This document shows, in pieces, positions 24,973 to 39,000 of a stretch of 64,000 nt of DNA. The DNA is taken from positions 49,756-113,755 of the forward strand of contig WBMV01006455.1 of the NCBI GenBank assembly GCA_013396655.1. The letters run 5' to 3'. This DNA is from Campylorhamphus procurvoides. Taxonomy: Eukaryota; Chordata; Aves; Passeriformes; Dendrocolaptidae. The notes under the pieces are model-generated. The model was not told where the DNA came from and made no database searches. It saw nothing but the letters and a program-made list of their open reading frames with translations. Position 1 is the stretch's first letter; the number at the start of each line of letters is the position of its first letter. A program made the position numbers and the translations under genes.

Positions 24973-27900
24973 AATCTCTAAGTGATTCTAGCCTTAAACA
25001 TACTTAGACAGGAGCATTGCAAAGAATGGCTAAGCCTGTACTAAGGATTGCTCATGTTCACAAACTAAGCAAACCAAATTACATTTCCATTTACTGTTGT
25101 GGATTAGAGACACACAGTGCTCTGCTGGCTCTTCCCGCTGACAGACTAGAGTTTAGAGAAACTCTAAAATGTTTTCAAGTACCTTTTGCTTCCTGTTTCT
25201 TTTGTGCTTCTCTTGATCTTAATAATGCAGAAATGGGAGTATTTGGGAATTTTGTTGTTTGGGGTTTTTTTTTCATTTTGTCCAATCTTATAATGTCCAA
25301 GGAATCCTAAATGCAAAGTTTAAGTCTGATAATGGTTTAAAAAATATTGACCCAGAAGACTTCCAGAAACAACTTTAATTTCTTTAGTCAGTTAAACTTG
25401 TCCTTGAAGCAAAGAACATTAATCCTCAACAGTTTAAAGTTCTAGGATGTTTATATGATCAAAATATCTGAATAACCACAGTGCAAGTTCTGTGGTTTTT
25501 GTTTGCTACTCTAGCAAATCAACCCGCACCTCTGCAGTAATAATATCCTCCAGGAATTCCAACCAGCTTAAGCATGATCTCCACTTCCTGAGAACATGTG
25601 GCTGTTCTCAGGCTGTCAGTTTTTCCAAGAGTATCTTTATTTGATCTCATGAAACACTTTTGTCCCATATGAGTCTAAATGCATTGATATACAATTTCTA
25701 AGTAAATCCCTAGAACACTTTTTTAATAATGGGGTTATGTTAACCATGGCCCAGTCCTTGGAGATCTTGTTTGTACTAAGTAAAATCATAAAAATAGCTG
25801 CTTAAGCTTCTCCAGTTTCTAACCCCTCTTTCCTTATCAGCTATGGGCAACTATTGTTTGGCTCGATGCCTTGTCAATAATATCATCCCTTGACTCCTTA
25901 ATAATCTTTCCTATGGTGGTTAATGCATTCTTTAACTTTTTGTTTGATTTCCATGAAACCTGAATTTCTATTTTAGCCTTTCCAGCCTTTTGCCCTCAGA
26001 GAAGCATTTACAGCACAATCATTCTACACCTTTGCTATTCCCTCAGGTTTGTTTTTAAACTTCAGACTGTTACCACCACCAGAGCCAGCCATGTAACTGT
26101 AGTTTGTAAAAGAAACTTGATAAATGGAGAATTCTCAAAGAAAGTTGATTGCAGCAGAGAGTTCACATAAACTACAGCAGTTCAAAGTGACATACATTAT
26201 ACTAAAGTTTTGTTTTGATGAAAAAGACATTTTTTGGCTTGATGGCCATTCCTATAGGGATTGAGTTCACGATTGGAATTATCTGCACAAGTAGAACAAT
26301 TTATTTTCCCACTAAATCTTTTACTGAAGATGTCACTGTCACTAAATGCATTTCATGTCTAAACAGGTTCTTTACTTTCTCCCACTTTTACAGCTGGCTG
26401 GGACCTGCCAGTTTTCTGAGCCCAACACTTTATTTCTGACATTGCTTCAGTCTGAAGAACTTGTTACCTTTTTACTATGACTCTCCATGGCTGAAATGAC
26501 CCACATTGAGAGAGAAGTGAGTGTGCTTTGACATCATAAAGACATCCCTGTATTACAATTGTATAACTTTGAAACAATGGAAGAGCCTAAATACCAATTA
26601 GAGCAGGAAACCTACCCACACAGTTCTTTTCTGTGCATACAATGATATAGACAAGGCAGCATGTGTCCTAATAATTTACAACCTGCCAGCAGAGAACAGA
26701 TGGATGAGACAAACATATTGAGTTGTAAATATGTCATCTGTTCCCGAGAAATCTCAAAGCTCTAATTGGAGTCAAAAGGCTAAATTTATACTCAATTTAT
26801 AAAGAATGAAGGGATGAGAAAAGTTCACTAACCACTGTTTTTACATCAAAATTGAGAGAACAATTTTGCCCAATAAATATCACATTGATAAAAGTAGTTA
26901 TGCTATGGAATATGAAAGGACTATCCTTTCAACTATATTGAAAAATTAAGCAAGTTTTTGGTTCTTAACTGTCTCAAAAATCATGCTGTAATCATGCATA
27001 GTACTTTGAATCTCTATAACTGGCAAAATTGTGTGATTGCTTTTGCAACTGTATCTCAACTAATGCTTTTCAAAGCTATTTGAAAGTTGAGGTGTGTGGG
27101 CAATCAGATATTAGAAAGAGTCAAACCTGACAGGTTGGCAGCTGTGCTGTTTCAAGCAAATGCATTGCTCACACATATTGCCCCAGAAGATGCACAGCAC
27201 TACTTCACATAGTCCTGCTGGAGCTGAAGCAGCCTTCAAGCCTCTGAAAGTCACCCCAGCAAGGGACAGAGACTTAAAGCCTCAACTGAGGAAAGGAAAC
27301 TAAAAGCTGGAAGCCCACATCAATTAAATCCCACGTGAATTTCCACTCAAGTGATGGCAGCTGTCCTGCTCAGTGCACTGAGGGCACAATCAAAGACCTC
27401 CAAGCCATGAGTTTTGCTAAAAGGCATTTATAAGCAGCTGTGGGTGGTACCTTGCTTGTGGTTCATATGCTCCCAGCACAGAAGGGAGTATCCAGCCACA
27501 CTGACCAAAACATTGCACAGACAGTCTTTACAAGAAGTAATCTTTCCTGAGATCAGCAAGCATTGCAAACTTGGGACATAGCATTATTGCTTGGTGAATT
27601 ATGAATAAAACATACAGTAATCCCACATGTACTGCCTACTCCTGTCGTAGAGACTGAAAAATGAGGAGTAACATGATAAAGTTTTATCCTTTAAAATACC
27701 ATCTTTAAAAAAGATTCCTATGTCTGTCTTATGAAGCCTTCTGTGTTATTTTATTCTTGTCTTTCTTTTGTGCTTATAACTTTTCATTTTAAACTAAATT
27801 GACACTGCAATGGTGGTCTAGCACTTCATGTAATTTCTCATGAAGACTGCAGCCGTTCTCACTCCTCTGGACAATTGATATTTGCAGGCCCTGACTTCAA

Positions 27901-29255
27901 CGGGATGGCAGTTTCCAAACCAGAACATAAAAAAGCTTGCATCAGGCAAAATCAAACTCCTTCCTGTATTCTGTTTTCCATTTCTTGTTTTTGAAGAACC
28001 CCTATACAGCAGCTGAAGTCTAAGAAAAGGGGTAAAAGCAGGTCTAGAATGTAGGGACAATTTCTATGAATATCGTTCAGGAACCTCTCTGTTCAGAGGA
28101 AATATCTTTTATTTAATGACTGTAGATTTCTCCCAATAAGTTTTCAAATTATGCATTTTAAACCATTTTAATTTTTAATATTTCCAAAGCTCATGGCTAC
28201 AGATGTTTTTACATCATCTTGTGCAGGAAAGAAAAATGCAGGGAACAATCATTCTCTGCTTTACACCACATATTATTTTAATGAACTTTATGTTCCTTCC
28301 TTTCTGTCTTGCTTAGTAGAGGCTGCTTCTTTATTTCTTGTCTAGAAACTGCTCCAAACCTTTAATCACTCTTCTTGCCATCCTCTTTTAGACCTTCTCC
28401 TCCTCCTCTTTCAGCTGTAATTGCATTATCTTTTTAATGGAGGCAACATAAAGGCAGTCAGAATTCAAGATATAAGAGCCTCATACCATTGTACACTGGT
28501 AGAAGGTTTATCATTCCTCTTTTGTTTTCCTTTCTGTTCCTTTCCAACATTTGATTTGCTTTTCTGACTTCTGTTGAACAATGAGCTGATTAGATAACAA
28601 GTAAGCTCTAAGCTTCTCTAATGTGGCTCTCTCCCACTCTCGCATAAGCACTAGAAAAATTGCAGATTCAGTCATAGGCCAGATTTTTTCAAATGCTCTT
28701 AATCAGAGATTTAAATACAAGTTTGTAAAACAGAAAAAAAAAAGGTCTGTAACAATATTTTTCATTCTATTAGAAATTAAATTTATAATCTCTTATAAGT
28801 TATTTCAGATAGATTCTGAAAAACTTTTAATAAAAATTTTACTGAAAGCTACTTGCTTTTTAAAATTTCAATTCCATCTCTAAAGAAAAGAGAAAAATAC
28901 TGCTCCTTTTATCCATGTGAGTAGTTTTCCTAAGGCATAATCTGCACTAACCAGCACTGACTTAAAATCTAGCATAACAGTATTGGCTTAATTGGAGCAG
29001 ATATAGCTTTAGAGTAAGGTAACACTTTGGCAAAATGCTTTCAGGAAGAAGTTTTATGTGACAAAACTAAAAAAATATCAACTTCTTTTAAAAAATGCTT
29101 GTTAGAACAATGGACGTATTCTCCATTACACAGCCTTTGCTAAGTACATGTCATTTGACCCCCAAATTACTTTATAGTGTGAAGAAAGGCCCAGAAAAAT
29201 CAGTGGGAAATCTTCAATTTGGCCCTGTATTTGCAAATACATTCCTCTCTTCATA

Positions 29256-29286
29256 TATATATATATATAGATGTATGTATGTATAT
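29256..29286 (+). repeat. AT dinucleotide and TATG tetranucleotide microsatellite
   Basis: A run of AT dinucleotides passes into GTAT/TATG units. It is a compound microsatellite that is probably polymorphic in length. Confidence 0.85.
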
Positions 29287-32200
29287 GCAAATCTATTTGA
29301 CACCAACGTGCTAAAGCCTACTGTCTTTTCTACCAATTAGTTTTGACTAATTCAGTTGATGGACTATGAGTTTTTCCACACATATCTAAGATAAGCATTT
29401 GGTAAAGTGTTGACAATGTATCTTAAGTTATAAGATACTGCATAGCTTTCCTCATATGGTGCACTGCTGAATAAATATTTTCCCTGAGACCAAGATCAAG
29501 TTGCTTTATCATCAATTCCAAGTAGGAATGGAGGAATATTTGACCATAGCACTCAGCTTTTCCTTAGCACTCTCTGTGTGAAGGTCACATGTTTGTGTCA
29601 AGAACAGCGTGTCAGAACAGTATCCTTATACAAGAGTCATGTAAAGTTAGGTTGCTATAGCTGGTACCCCCAAGTCAGTAGAGAAGTTGTACTTACTGGC
29701 ACTGGTCTTGGTGGCTACTGTGCAGCCAGTACCCTTGAGAGCAACTCCTCATTCTTGAGAATGAATCATTCAGAAACTGCATGGTAAATAGCTTTCATTT
29801 CTACTCAACAGGAAAACTGTCATTTGAACCAACAACATTAGCCTCTCCAAGTCATCAGAACCCCACCATTGCATGAAAAATTAGTAACAATTTACTTGCA
29901 AAATGTACAACTTAGTAGTGGCATAGGAGACTTAGAGCATGGTCTAATGTAGACTATATGCCACTCTGATGAAAATTTAATCCTGTTGCAAACTTGTGTA
30001 ACAACAGGGGTTGCCCAAGGCCTGGAGATGACTGGCAGAAAAGGCAAGGCTTGCAAAGACTACACTACTTTATTTCAGCGCAGCAGTGCTTCATGAAACA
30101 TGAAAGCAAATCCCCATGCAAATGGTTAAAGATAAATAAAAGTAGCATATTTATGTATGACCACCTGTTTGTGTATTTTAAGTTGATAAGTCCACAGTTC
30201 CATGAAGTAGTAATGTCAGTGGCTGGTTATTTTTTATTCTTGAGACTTGAAATCATTCCTTCGTGCATACCTTGAACCTGGTGCTGTAGCAGCTGCAGTG
30301 CTGCATACAGCCTCATGCACACACATGTTGTTCCCTTAAATAATGCACCACTGGGCAGAAAATTAGAATATTCAAGCACCTAGTATAGAGCAGTGGGCTG
30401 GCAAAATGGACATCTGGATTTTATATTAACATTGAAAGAGTGTGCTTCCCAAATGTTCTTCATTTATGTGAAATGGAAAGGCAAATATGTGATAAATCGT
30501 TAGAATATATTTATAGTGCACTGAAGGCACAGAGGTATGGTCTGTTTCAGGGTTTCCGATGAGATCTATGAGAACAAGACATTTGTTTTATCTCTCCTGG
30601 GAGTCCCACCTAAGAGACACATGGGAAAATGAGCTTGAGATGGGACAAGGTGCTTTCTTGCACCAGTGAGGCAACAGGAACTGCTGGTGCTGAAAGGAGG
30701 TGTGTCCCATGAAGTAAGAAAACGTGGATATTATTATCTTGGCAGAGGATTATGTTTATTCAGCATTTGCCACCAACAGGATTACTCTGTTCTTGTTAAG
30801 GTTTCTCCCTGTAGACCACAAGGTATAGAGCAATGATGAAGACGTGGAGGGTCAGAGATGTTTTCAACGGCAGATTTCAAGTTGCAGTGCCATTTTAAAT
30901 TTCTCAGTGATTGAGGCTTGAGCAAGTACAGGGGCTGTTGGTCAAATAGCCTGTAGGTCAAATAGATTCCTCTCCAATTTTCATACCCTCTATCTTCCCT
31001 AAATGGGCCACAGCATTCAGGGAGAAAATGAGAGAAAGGAACAAAAGAGTACCTCACTCTACTCCAGTTTTCTTTACTTCTCAGAAACTGTAATTTCACC
31101 AGCTTCATGTTTCTTTGCTTCCTGAAGATCTGTTGGACCTTCAGCTGCAGTGTCCTCGGGCACTCAGATTCCTCACTCCTTCACAGTACTTGGTTTTCCA
31201 GCTGCTGCCACACCCAGTCCCCACCACCCAGATATTAAATCATGGATTTTACAGCTATGGCTACATTCATATAAATGGACTAGAACCCGTCCTGTATGTT
31301 CCCGAACAGTAAGAAGAAAATACCCTGCCCAAAAGATGAAAGTCCATTGAAAATGAGAGTCTCAGCTGGTGAGAAATTGAGGGAAAGTGTTTGTATCCCT
31401 TTGATCCAGCATCACTCCATCTGTTTCATGGCCTCTGAAGGCATTTTTGCCTATTTTCCCAGTGGTTTCAGTATATTTTCACAAATAGAGCAACTGAGGA
31501 ATCTTTTGAACGACATGAACAAATAAGACCCCAGAATACTTAAATCATGTTTGTTTTGTTATTCTGAAATGCCTTTACTGACATTTATGGGGAAGAAAGT
31601 TTTCTTTTTCCAGTGTGTTCTGTGATGTTCTGGTAGCTTAAGCTGAACATTTTCCAAGACTCAGGCTAGGTCAAATAATTAAAATTAATATTTCATGCAG
31701 TGTATTTGAGAAAAAGAATGGATCAGCAAAAAGTGCAGAATTATAAAGTATTATGAATTAAATTGAGAATCAAACACCCTCAAGAAGTCTGGCCAGATAC
31801 TGCAGTATAACTTGCTTGAATTTACATTCAAAAGATAAGGCTGTGACCAAAGTGTGTTTGGGAGATATTTGAGACTGATCAGATGAGTGTTTGAAAACAA
31901 AAATAAAATGTGAACATCCAACCTCATTTAGACATACTTAGAGGAATTACTTTTGAAATTCGATTGCTTAGATTCACTTGATGGAAATTATTCAATTAAA
32001 GACATATGGATCATGTATTTAATGTATATGTTTTTGAATGTCACTAAAAAATAATACCTGCGTAAAATTTTACATTGGTAAAAATATTGATTTTTAGCTA
32101 TGAGTATTTAATCGCTGCTAAAATTACCAAAAAAACCCACCCTAAATTGTATCTAAATAACAAATCATTTCTTAGTATGTGAGTTCAGACAAAGCTGACC

Positions 32201-34854
32201 TACTGAATGTTCTTTGATTTACAATTTTGACTAATTTTAGAAACTTCAATTTCTTTGTCAATGCTTCTGCTGTCGTGTTTCATTCCATGTGTATCCCAAT
32301 GCCTTGCAAAACAGAGAGATAAAGAACACAAAATCTTACCTTCATCCAGTAGTCTGATTTTTCACAACAACTCTTATCATTTTATTCAATGGATTATACT
32401 CCCCATCACTCACCATGGACTCACTATGGCTATTTACCATAACTTTAGGATAACTTATTGCAGCAGCTTAAAGGGATGAATCACAAAGCGTAAGGCTCAG
32501 GACTGCAATGTTTGACTCATAGGCATTCTACTGGGATCTTCACAGGGAGGAACAATTGAAAATCTCTGTTTTGAACACTGGACTGCCTCTGCGGTGCTGG
32601 AGTAGCACCACAGACACTTGGAGGTGAGCATAACTGAGTCATTAAAGCAGCTATCCAGGTTTCGGTGCCTCACCTGATTTGCTCAGGGGCAGCTTTGCAA
32701 CTGTGTCCTATTGTAGATGTGGAGGTACTGCTCTTTCTCTAGCTGTCATCTCACTATAGTGGCAAGCATTAATAAGATACCAATAATGAAATTAATCATA
32801 TAAATATAAAAATACAATAAGAATAGTTTGTTAGCATTTATTCTTTGACAGTAAGACATAAAGCTAAAAAACTCTTCTATTGATCCAGTGGATGGAAATT
32901 AGCAATGCTGGCCTTTAATTTTTTATTCAGCATAAAGTTGCTTATTATAAATATTAAATTTGAAAGGTGGAAATGATTCTTTAATTTCAAGTTAGTTCTG
33001 GGATAATAAATTCAGTCAAAGAAGGAGAAAATTCAGAAAACTTCACAGTGATTTTTGGGACAATATGTCAGTTTTTAATTTTTAAGTATTTGTGTTTTGA
33101 AAATTACAATTATTTAAAAATTATATTCCAAAGAAAAATTATCAAACATGTTTATTTTCAGCTCAAACAATTTTTTCCCCCATTCTATACAATTAAGCTC
33201 AGAGTTTGAGGGTTTTGGTTTCTTTGGTTTTTCACTGAAGAAAAAACTAAAATTAAAAAAAGGAGTTTCTGAAGGTTTTTTGAAGATATTTCCTTTAAAT
33301 TTTATCTTACATAGACTAAAAGTAAAAACTTCCATACAAATATATAGCAACTGTAAATATTCATGTTTAAATGTATTTCCATGCTGTGTCTCAAAGACAA
33401 ATTCTTGTTAAGTTGCCAGAGCTACTATGTTTGATGCAAAAATTTGCTCTCTAGCATTGAACTAACTCTGCAAGACAGTGAGTAACGTTCGTATTGTGAT
33501 GACAGCATTGATTCGCTTGAGAAGTCTTTGCATATACATCAGACAGTGTCCCTGAGTGAGGCAAATTGCTGAATAAACCCCAAAAATTTGGGGGTGTAGA
33601 CCTCAAATTCAGTTTGCTGTGTCCCAGTGAATACTTAGTAGGGGAAGATTGCATCCAATTTCTCCTGTTTCATGGCTTTGGAAAAAAAAATTCAGTCAGT
33701 GTATTCTGGTTTACAGAAATAGCTCTCTCCAAGAATAATCTCTGAGGGCTCTATTAAACAACAAACAGTTCTTAAACTCTCTGAGCAACAGCCAAGGAAA
33801 GGCCACAAGTGACACAGAGACTGGCTCTGTACACAGACGGCTAATTTGGCAAGACAATAACCAACATACTGAAGAAGGTCTCTTTCGGTTTTCATTTCCT
33901 TTAAATCTCTCTCAACACTGAAGCTGTGAGAGTTGTAGGCAAGCTGGTATACATAACAGTGTTTAAAATGATCTCTTTCTTGTCTTGGAGCCACTGGCTA
34001 CACTGGGATAATTGCTTGAACTTCTTGAGGTGATCACTACTTTGGTGAAAAAAATTTTAATCAATGTTACAACAGCTGTTTGTCACATTTGTTGCTATGA
34101 AAGCGGTCTCATATGAGACAGCATAATTATTTTTATATTTAAAGCCTTACTCTTCTTTTTTTTTTCACATAGGAAGTTCTTCCTTTAACTGGAAAGCATA
34201 TGGACCATGAAGTTCTTTGTGTTTAATTTTTTCTCCATTTTCAGTTTTTTTCTGTACGTATCCTCAAACTGCTTTCTGGCTGACCTATGTGCTTGTTGGC
34301 TGACATCAGCTGGAAGAGTCTAAGTGCCTTGAGAATACCCTCATGATTAGGACCAAGATGTTCAACTGACACAAGAGCCAAATAACTTTTGGACATTCAA
34401 ATACAGATGGACCAAGTTATAAGAATAGATTGAGAAGAACCTATTTGTATCTTTACTAAAAATACAGAGAGAATATAACAAGAATAAAGTGTCACTAGAC
34501 AAACATATATTTTAATTAAATTATATAGTCATCCTTATTAATATAATATCATCTCCAGATTTTTCATGTACTGATTTCTTTCTAACAAAAGGTGTAATGG
34601 ACACCTGCTATGTCAAATTCAACACAAGCAAAGGACTGACATTGACTAGGCAGCAAGTCTAAACATTCTGGAAATGGTTAATTTCGAAGTTTTTTGTAAA
34701 TCTTTGTAAAAATACATTAATTTTAAAATCCCTAAAATCAAAAATAATATTTAGAAAAAAATGTAATGCAGTAGCTGAAAGTAACCTGGATCACAGAGAC
34801 AATCACCAGTAACCTCATTTGTGAGAACTGGGTCAGCATGATATAGGAGTTGGC

Positions 34855-34895
34855 GCAGCTCCATTGACATCACTGGAGTTATACTAACTTGAAAG
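34855..34895. repeat. Possible fragment of an ancient amniote interspersed repeat
   Basis: The stretch CAGCTCCATTGACATCACTG and the following GAGTTATACTAACTT resemble a motif (CTCCATTGACTTCAATGGAG plus TTACACC) that recurs widely in bird, turtle and crocodile intergenic DNA. I cannot name the family, and the match is short. Confidence 0.35.
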
Positions 34896-37407
34896 GACAG
34901 CTTGCACCTGGGATTTGCTTTAAAGACTTATTCTTCTAAAAGATCTGAAAACAACTGAAGTCAGTCCCAATACCAATATGCCTCAATACCTGTGGTCTAT
35001 AAAACTGCATGCAGATTCCATGGGTCAATGTGCACCTCATTTTGAAACAAGTTATATGTTGGTAAGTTTGAGACAAGTTCTAAAACACGTCACTCAAAGA
35101 CTGTCCTACTCCTCAGTGCTACTTGCAAACCAGGTCTTCATGACAGCAAGGAAAGATAATCATGTCTTTGGGAGTGTCCTGCCCCTCCACACACACATCC
35201 CTCTCCCTTTTTATTGCACCTGTCTCTGAGGTGCATTATGATTTGTCCTGAGATAAGAATACCAAGTGGGAATTGAAGGAGGAACTCTGTGGATGCTCAC
35301 ATAATGAATGCATTCCAGATATGGGGAAGCAGTGAGGATTGAATTGACTTTGGTACACGTAGGCCTGAAGAGGGGTATAAAATTCTGCTGGAGACAGGAC
35401 CAACTGGGCAAACTGGTCTCCTGAGGTTGCTGGCAGCTTCAGGAGTGATCATCTCCCAGCAGGGATGTCTGCAGGTACATACAGTCTGAAAATGGGAAAC
35501 ACTCACTTTTTGGACAGGTGAGTAAAAAGCACTAAGATCTGGTGATGTATGGATATAAAATCCCAGAGTATTTACATAGATTTCTTTTTGCTTTGTAATT
35601 GTGCATTCTGCAAGATCAAAGACTGTAAATCTGTATATTTCTAGTCAAACCTATTTATAATCCTTTAGACCTGCTTGTATTATATGCTGCACTGACAACA
35701 TTTGGATATTATATTAGCAATAAATCTAATCATAATCATCCACATCAGCAGAATCATATTTCTCGCTCCCGAGTGTCCTCTCTCTACTACTTTGCTACAG
35801 TCTTTATTAATCCTCTGATAAAAGCAATCAGTCGAAAATCTGTAGAAAATGAACCCTCAGAGAGGCTGTGGTTCTCAAAGGCTGCTTGGTCTTACAAGAG
35901 GAGACATCACCACAGAAGAAATGAAACGTCAGTTAAAAAGTTTGATTCTCAGGACTTATTTTAAGATCAATCAAAAAAGATTCCTAGAGCAAACATGTCT
36001 TACTTCCTCTCCCTGATACACTATGAATGTATCATGAAGGACTTTAATACAATTGCCTAAACAAAGGCTCTTTGTGCCATTTGAGACATCCTAAGGTAGC
36101 TGAACAAGGTGTCACAGCTGAATAGAATATGGGCCCTACAGGAGAGTGCATCGTTCTGGAGTAGAGGCTGAAGACTAGGTGAGCTGTGTGATTCACCCCC
36201 TCCATTTAGGCAGATCAAAGGAGGCTGAATGCTAACATCTAAGGCACCAGAGAGTGGAAAAGCTCTAAAAAATGAACTTATTACTTTGATGTCTCTAGCT
36301 CTGAAATGAAGACCCTAACTGATCCAAGCATTAGTACTTTATATTCAGTTGAAGTGAAAAATAACCTCAGAGAACTGTTTGGCCATGACAAATACGAAGT
36401 CAAAAGGTCTGGGAAATTCTTTTATTAAATTGAAAAAAAAGAGATTAATATAAACATCTCAAATTCAGTAAACTCTTGGGGGCAAGTTTTAGACAAAAAT
36501 CAATGGGATACCAGCTAGATAATTGATGATTCTGGATTTTCTTTGGGTTTGTGTGACCTACTTTGTAGATCTTTAGCTGAGAAAGTGTTAATGGAGATGA
36601 TTTACTACTGATAATGTTCTTATATTTTAGAGTTTGCAAGAAATGTTTGCTACTATGTTCCACTGGCTTCAGGATAGCATCCGGTCTTCTCTGACTCAAA
36701 GCCAACAATGATAACTCATTTCTTCACCATGTTTCATTTTGGTTACAGCAATGCAATTCACTGAAACTGGAAAGCATCAGCCCTGGGAAAGTTGCAGCTG
36801 GTACAGATGCAGGAGCAGTTCACTTCACCATTCCCCTCAGTCGCAAACCATGTTGATTTGCACTTGCAGCCCACGCACCATCTAAATTGGTCTCTAGAGG
36901 TGGCCTCCATCTTCTCACCAGTTAAACAAAATCATGTGGGTCTGCATGATGCCTGTTTGGGACACTCAGTTAAGACCATGCAGTTGGTGAGACGATCTAA
37001 CTCTAAGTGAGAGTGTGGTTTCTACACCATTGTGCTTTGTGAGAGGGACACCTCAATCCTTTCCTGGACCTTTTCTTTGCATAGAAAATTACTATATTAA
37101 AATTCATTTTACCACTTTGGAAGCCAAAATAAAAGTAGTTTTTGTATCTAAGTGAAATATAATAAGATTTGTTTCACTTCTTATGGGATGGAGGTAGTTC
37201 CTGGGTATGAAGGCTACTTTGGATTACACCATAAATTAAAATTGCATCTAAATGTAAAGTTTGATAGAATTTTAATTGAAAGTCTTCAGTAATATATTGA
37301 TGTATTTTTACATATATTTATACTACAAAGGCCAGAGACTAGACATAGACTGACTCTTTTTCTAAAATATCCTGGGTTTGTATACATACATAGGTATATA
37401 ATAGTAT

Positions 37408-37515
37408 ATCATAGAATAATAGAATGTTTTGGTTTGGAAGAGACCTTAAAGATCAACTAGTTTCACTCCTCCTGCCATGGGCAGGAACACCTCTCACTAG
37501 ATAAAGTTCCTGGTA
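37408..37515 (-). mobile_element. CR1 LINE, 5'-truncated 3' end
   Basis: On the plus strand this begins ATCATAGAATAATAGAATG, the reversed octamer repeat (ATTCTATG) that ends avian CR1 elements. TTTGGAAGAGACCTTAAAGA and CCTGCCATGGGCAGGAACAC follow, both close to the CR1 3' UTR. The match fades after about 37515, so this is a roughly 108-base 5'-truncated copy with its 3' end on the left. It encodes nothing. Confidence 0.9.
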
Positions 37516-37847
37516 GACTATTTTCCCTATGTATGCACAGCCATTGCTATCAGTTTCTTCTGCTTCCTAACAGAGAGATATTCAATACTTGAAGGAAAAC
37601 TGACTTTGTTGGCTTGATCTTTAGTATTCTTTTAGGGAATATTTTGTGCATATTTTGCAACAGTTGGAAGTGGTTTACATGTAGAAAGATTTATTTTCTT
37701 GTTCCTTTTGTCTGCCTCTTAATTTCTGCTTTGAAAATGCCTTAATCCAAAGAAAACTTGAAAAAGAACCATTGTCTAGAGGGTGTGGATAGTATTTTGT
37801 ACAGCCACTGATACCAAAGTGCATCCAATTTACCTCAGAATACATAA

Positions 37848-37880
37848 ATTAAAAAAAAAAATAAAAAAAATTTAAAAAAC
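37848..37880 (+). repeat. A-rich low-complexity tract
   Basis: About 33 bases, nearly all A with a few T. It could be a degraded poly(A) tail, but no source gene is recognised before it. Confidence 0.7.
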
Positions 37881-38978
37881 ATGAAAGCACTATGTGTGAT
37901 GAAAGGTACATGCATTAAAAAGTCAGATAGAAGACCAAGGAGAAAAAAGAGAGAGGGTAGAGAATGTCACCACAATAGTCATACCAGCTAAAATCTTGAC
38001 AATAAAATATGCAAAACATTTCTAAAGCATACTGCAGCCTGCACACTAGCCAGAGAGTAATAAAGACCTCACATATGCAAAGACATTACTGAACATCTAA
38101 TCTTCATAGACAGAACAGTTACATATAGTCCCAAAGTTCAGAGAAGAGCAGTCAATTACATTTATTTTGAATATATTGCCAAATATAGACAGGGTTCAAT
38201 TGTACTGAATGGTTCCTGAGGTCATCAAATATCATTGTGTTAAGGCTTCCAGCTGGCAAATTCATTCCCTTACTCTCTCCTTTAGTCTCTTGTGTTTATT
38301 TTATAATTTTACTCATGACAGCAGAATTACTGAACCAGCCAGTGCAGACACAAGATGGTTGCTTTCAATGAAAAGTGTGTGAAAATTATTAACTGGTCTG
38401 TAAGCAAATGATTTAGATTACCCAGTTCAGTCCTGATCTCATGTTTATAATTAATTTTCAACATCTAATTTGAATTTTTCATGGCATTTTCAGCTTCTGA
38501 AAGTCATTGTCTAGGAAAAGGTGTTGAACTGTTTTACCGGATTTTATTAACAAATAATAAAATTAGAGACTTCATTTGTAAATTGTGGCTGACTGTATTC
38601 TGGGAAAGTATGGTGGAATTAGTGTGAGCACGTATTGCATCTAGACCATAAACCTAGCCAAACGTTGAGAAACAGCTCTTTGCTATCACAGTCTCATTAG
38701 CTAATCCATTGTCTACAACATGAGAGCAGTGGGCTCCTTTAACTACATACACAGAAGAGTTGCACCATTGAATAGTCAGATCTTGTTGCCTTCAAATCTG
38801 GCACCACTGTCCTCATTCTGTCTTGGCAAGTGTAAAGTTGAAAGCAGCCCATTGCTGAGAATCTCACCAGCTACAGGGCTATTCAAAAGTCTTTAAAGTT
38901 TGTGCAAAAGACAAGAGTAAAGCGTGGGGTCTGAAAAAAAAGGGTAGTTTCTGTACAGAATAGAGGGATGTCATCTTC

Positions 38979-39000
38979 AAGTGCTTACACGTAAGCACTT
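38979..39000. repeat. Perfect inverted repeat, 10-bp stem, 2-nt loop
   Basis: The left arm AAGTGCTTAC (38979-38988) and right arm GTAAGCACTT (38991-39000) are exact reverse complements around AC. I see no T tract or gene end to make it a terminator. It probably arose by a local template switch during replication. Confidence 0.9.

Larger units (their letters stand above)
12331..37407. other. Gene-poor intergenic region downstream of ANGPT1
   Basis: I find no supported gene in these 25 kb. Open frames are short (up to about 113 codons), overlap on both strands, and lack domains, splice structure or homology that I recognise. The region contains simple A-rich tracts (for example 21984-22010, 22922-22936), an AT/TATG microsatellite (29256-29286) and a possible fragment of an ancient repeat (34855-34895). 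A somewhat GC-richer patch at about 15530-15960 carries several overlapping open frames but nothing recognisable. In other vertebrates ANGPT1 is followed by a long gene desert, which fits. Confidence 0.75.

Noticed and set aside
27369..27382. 14-bp palindrome CTCAGTGCACTGAG
   Set aside because: About four perfect 14-mers of this kind are expected by chance in 64 kb, so it is not notable beside the longer stems.
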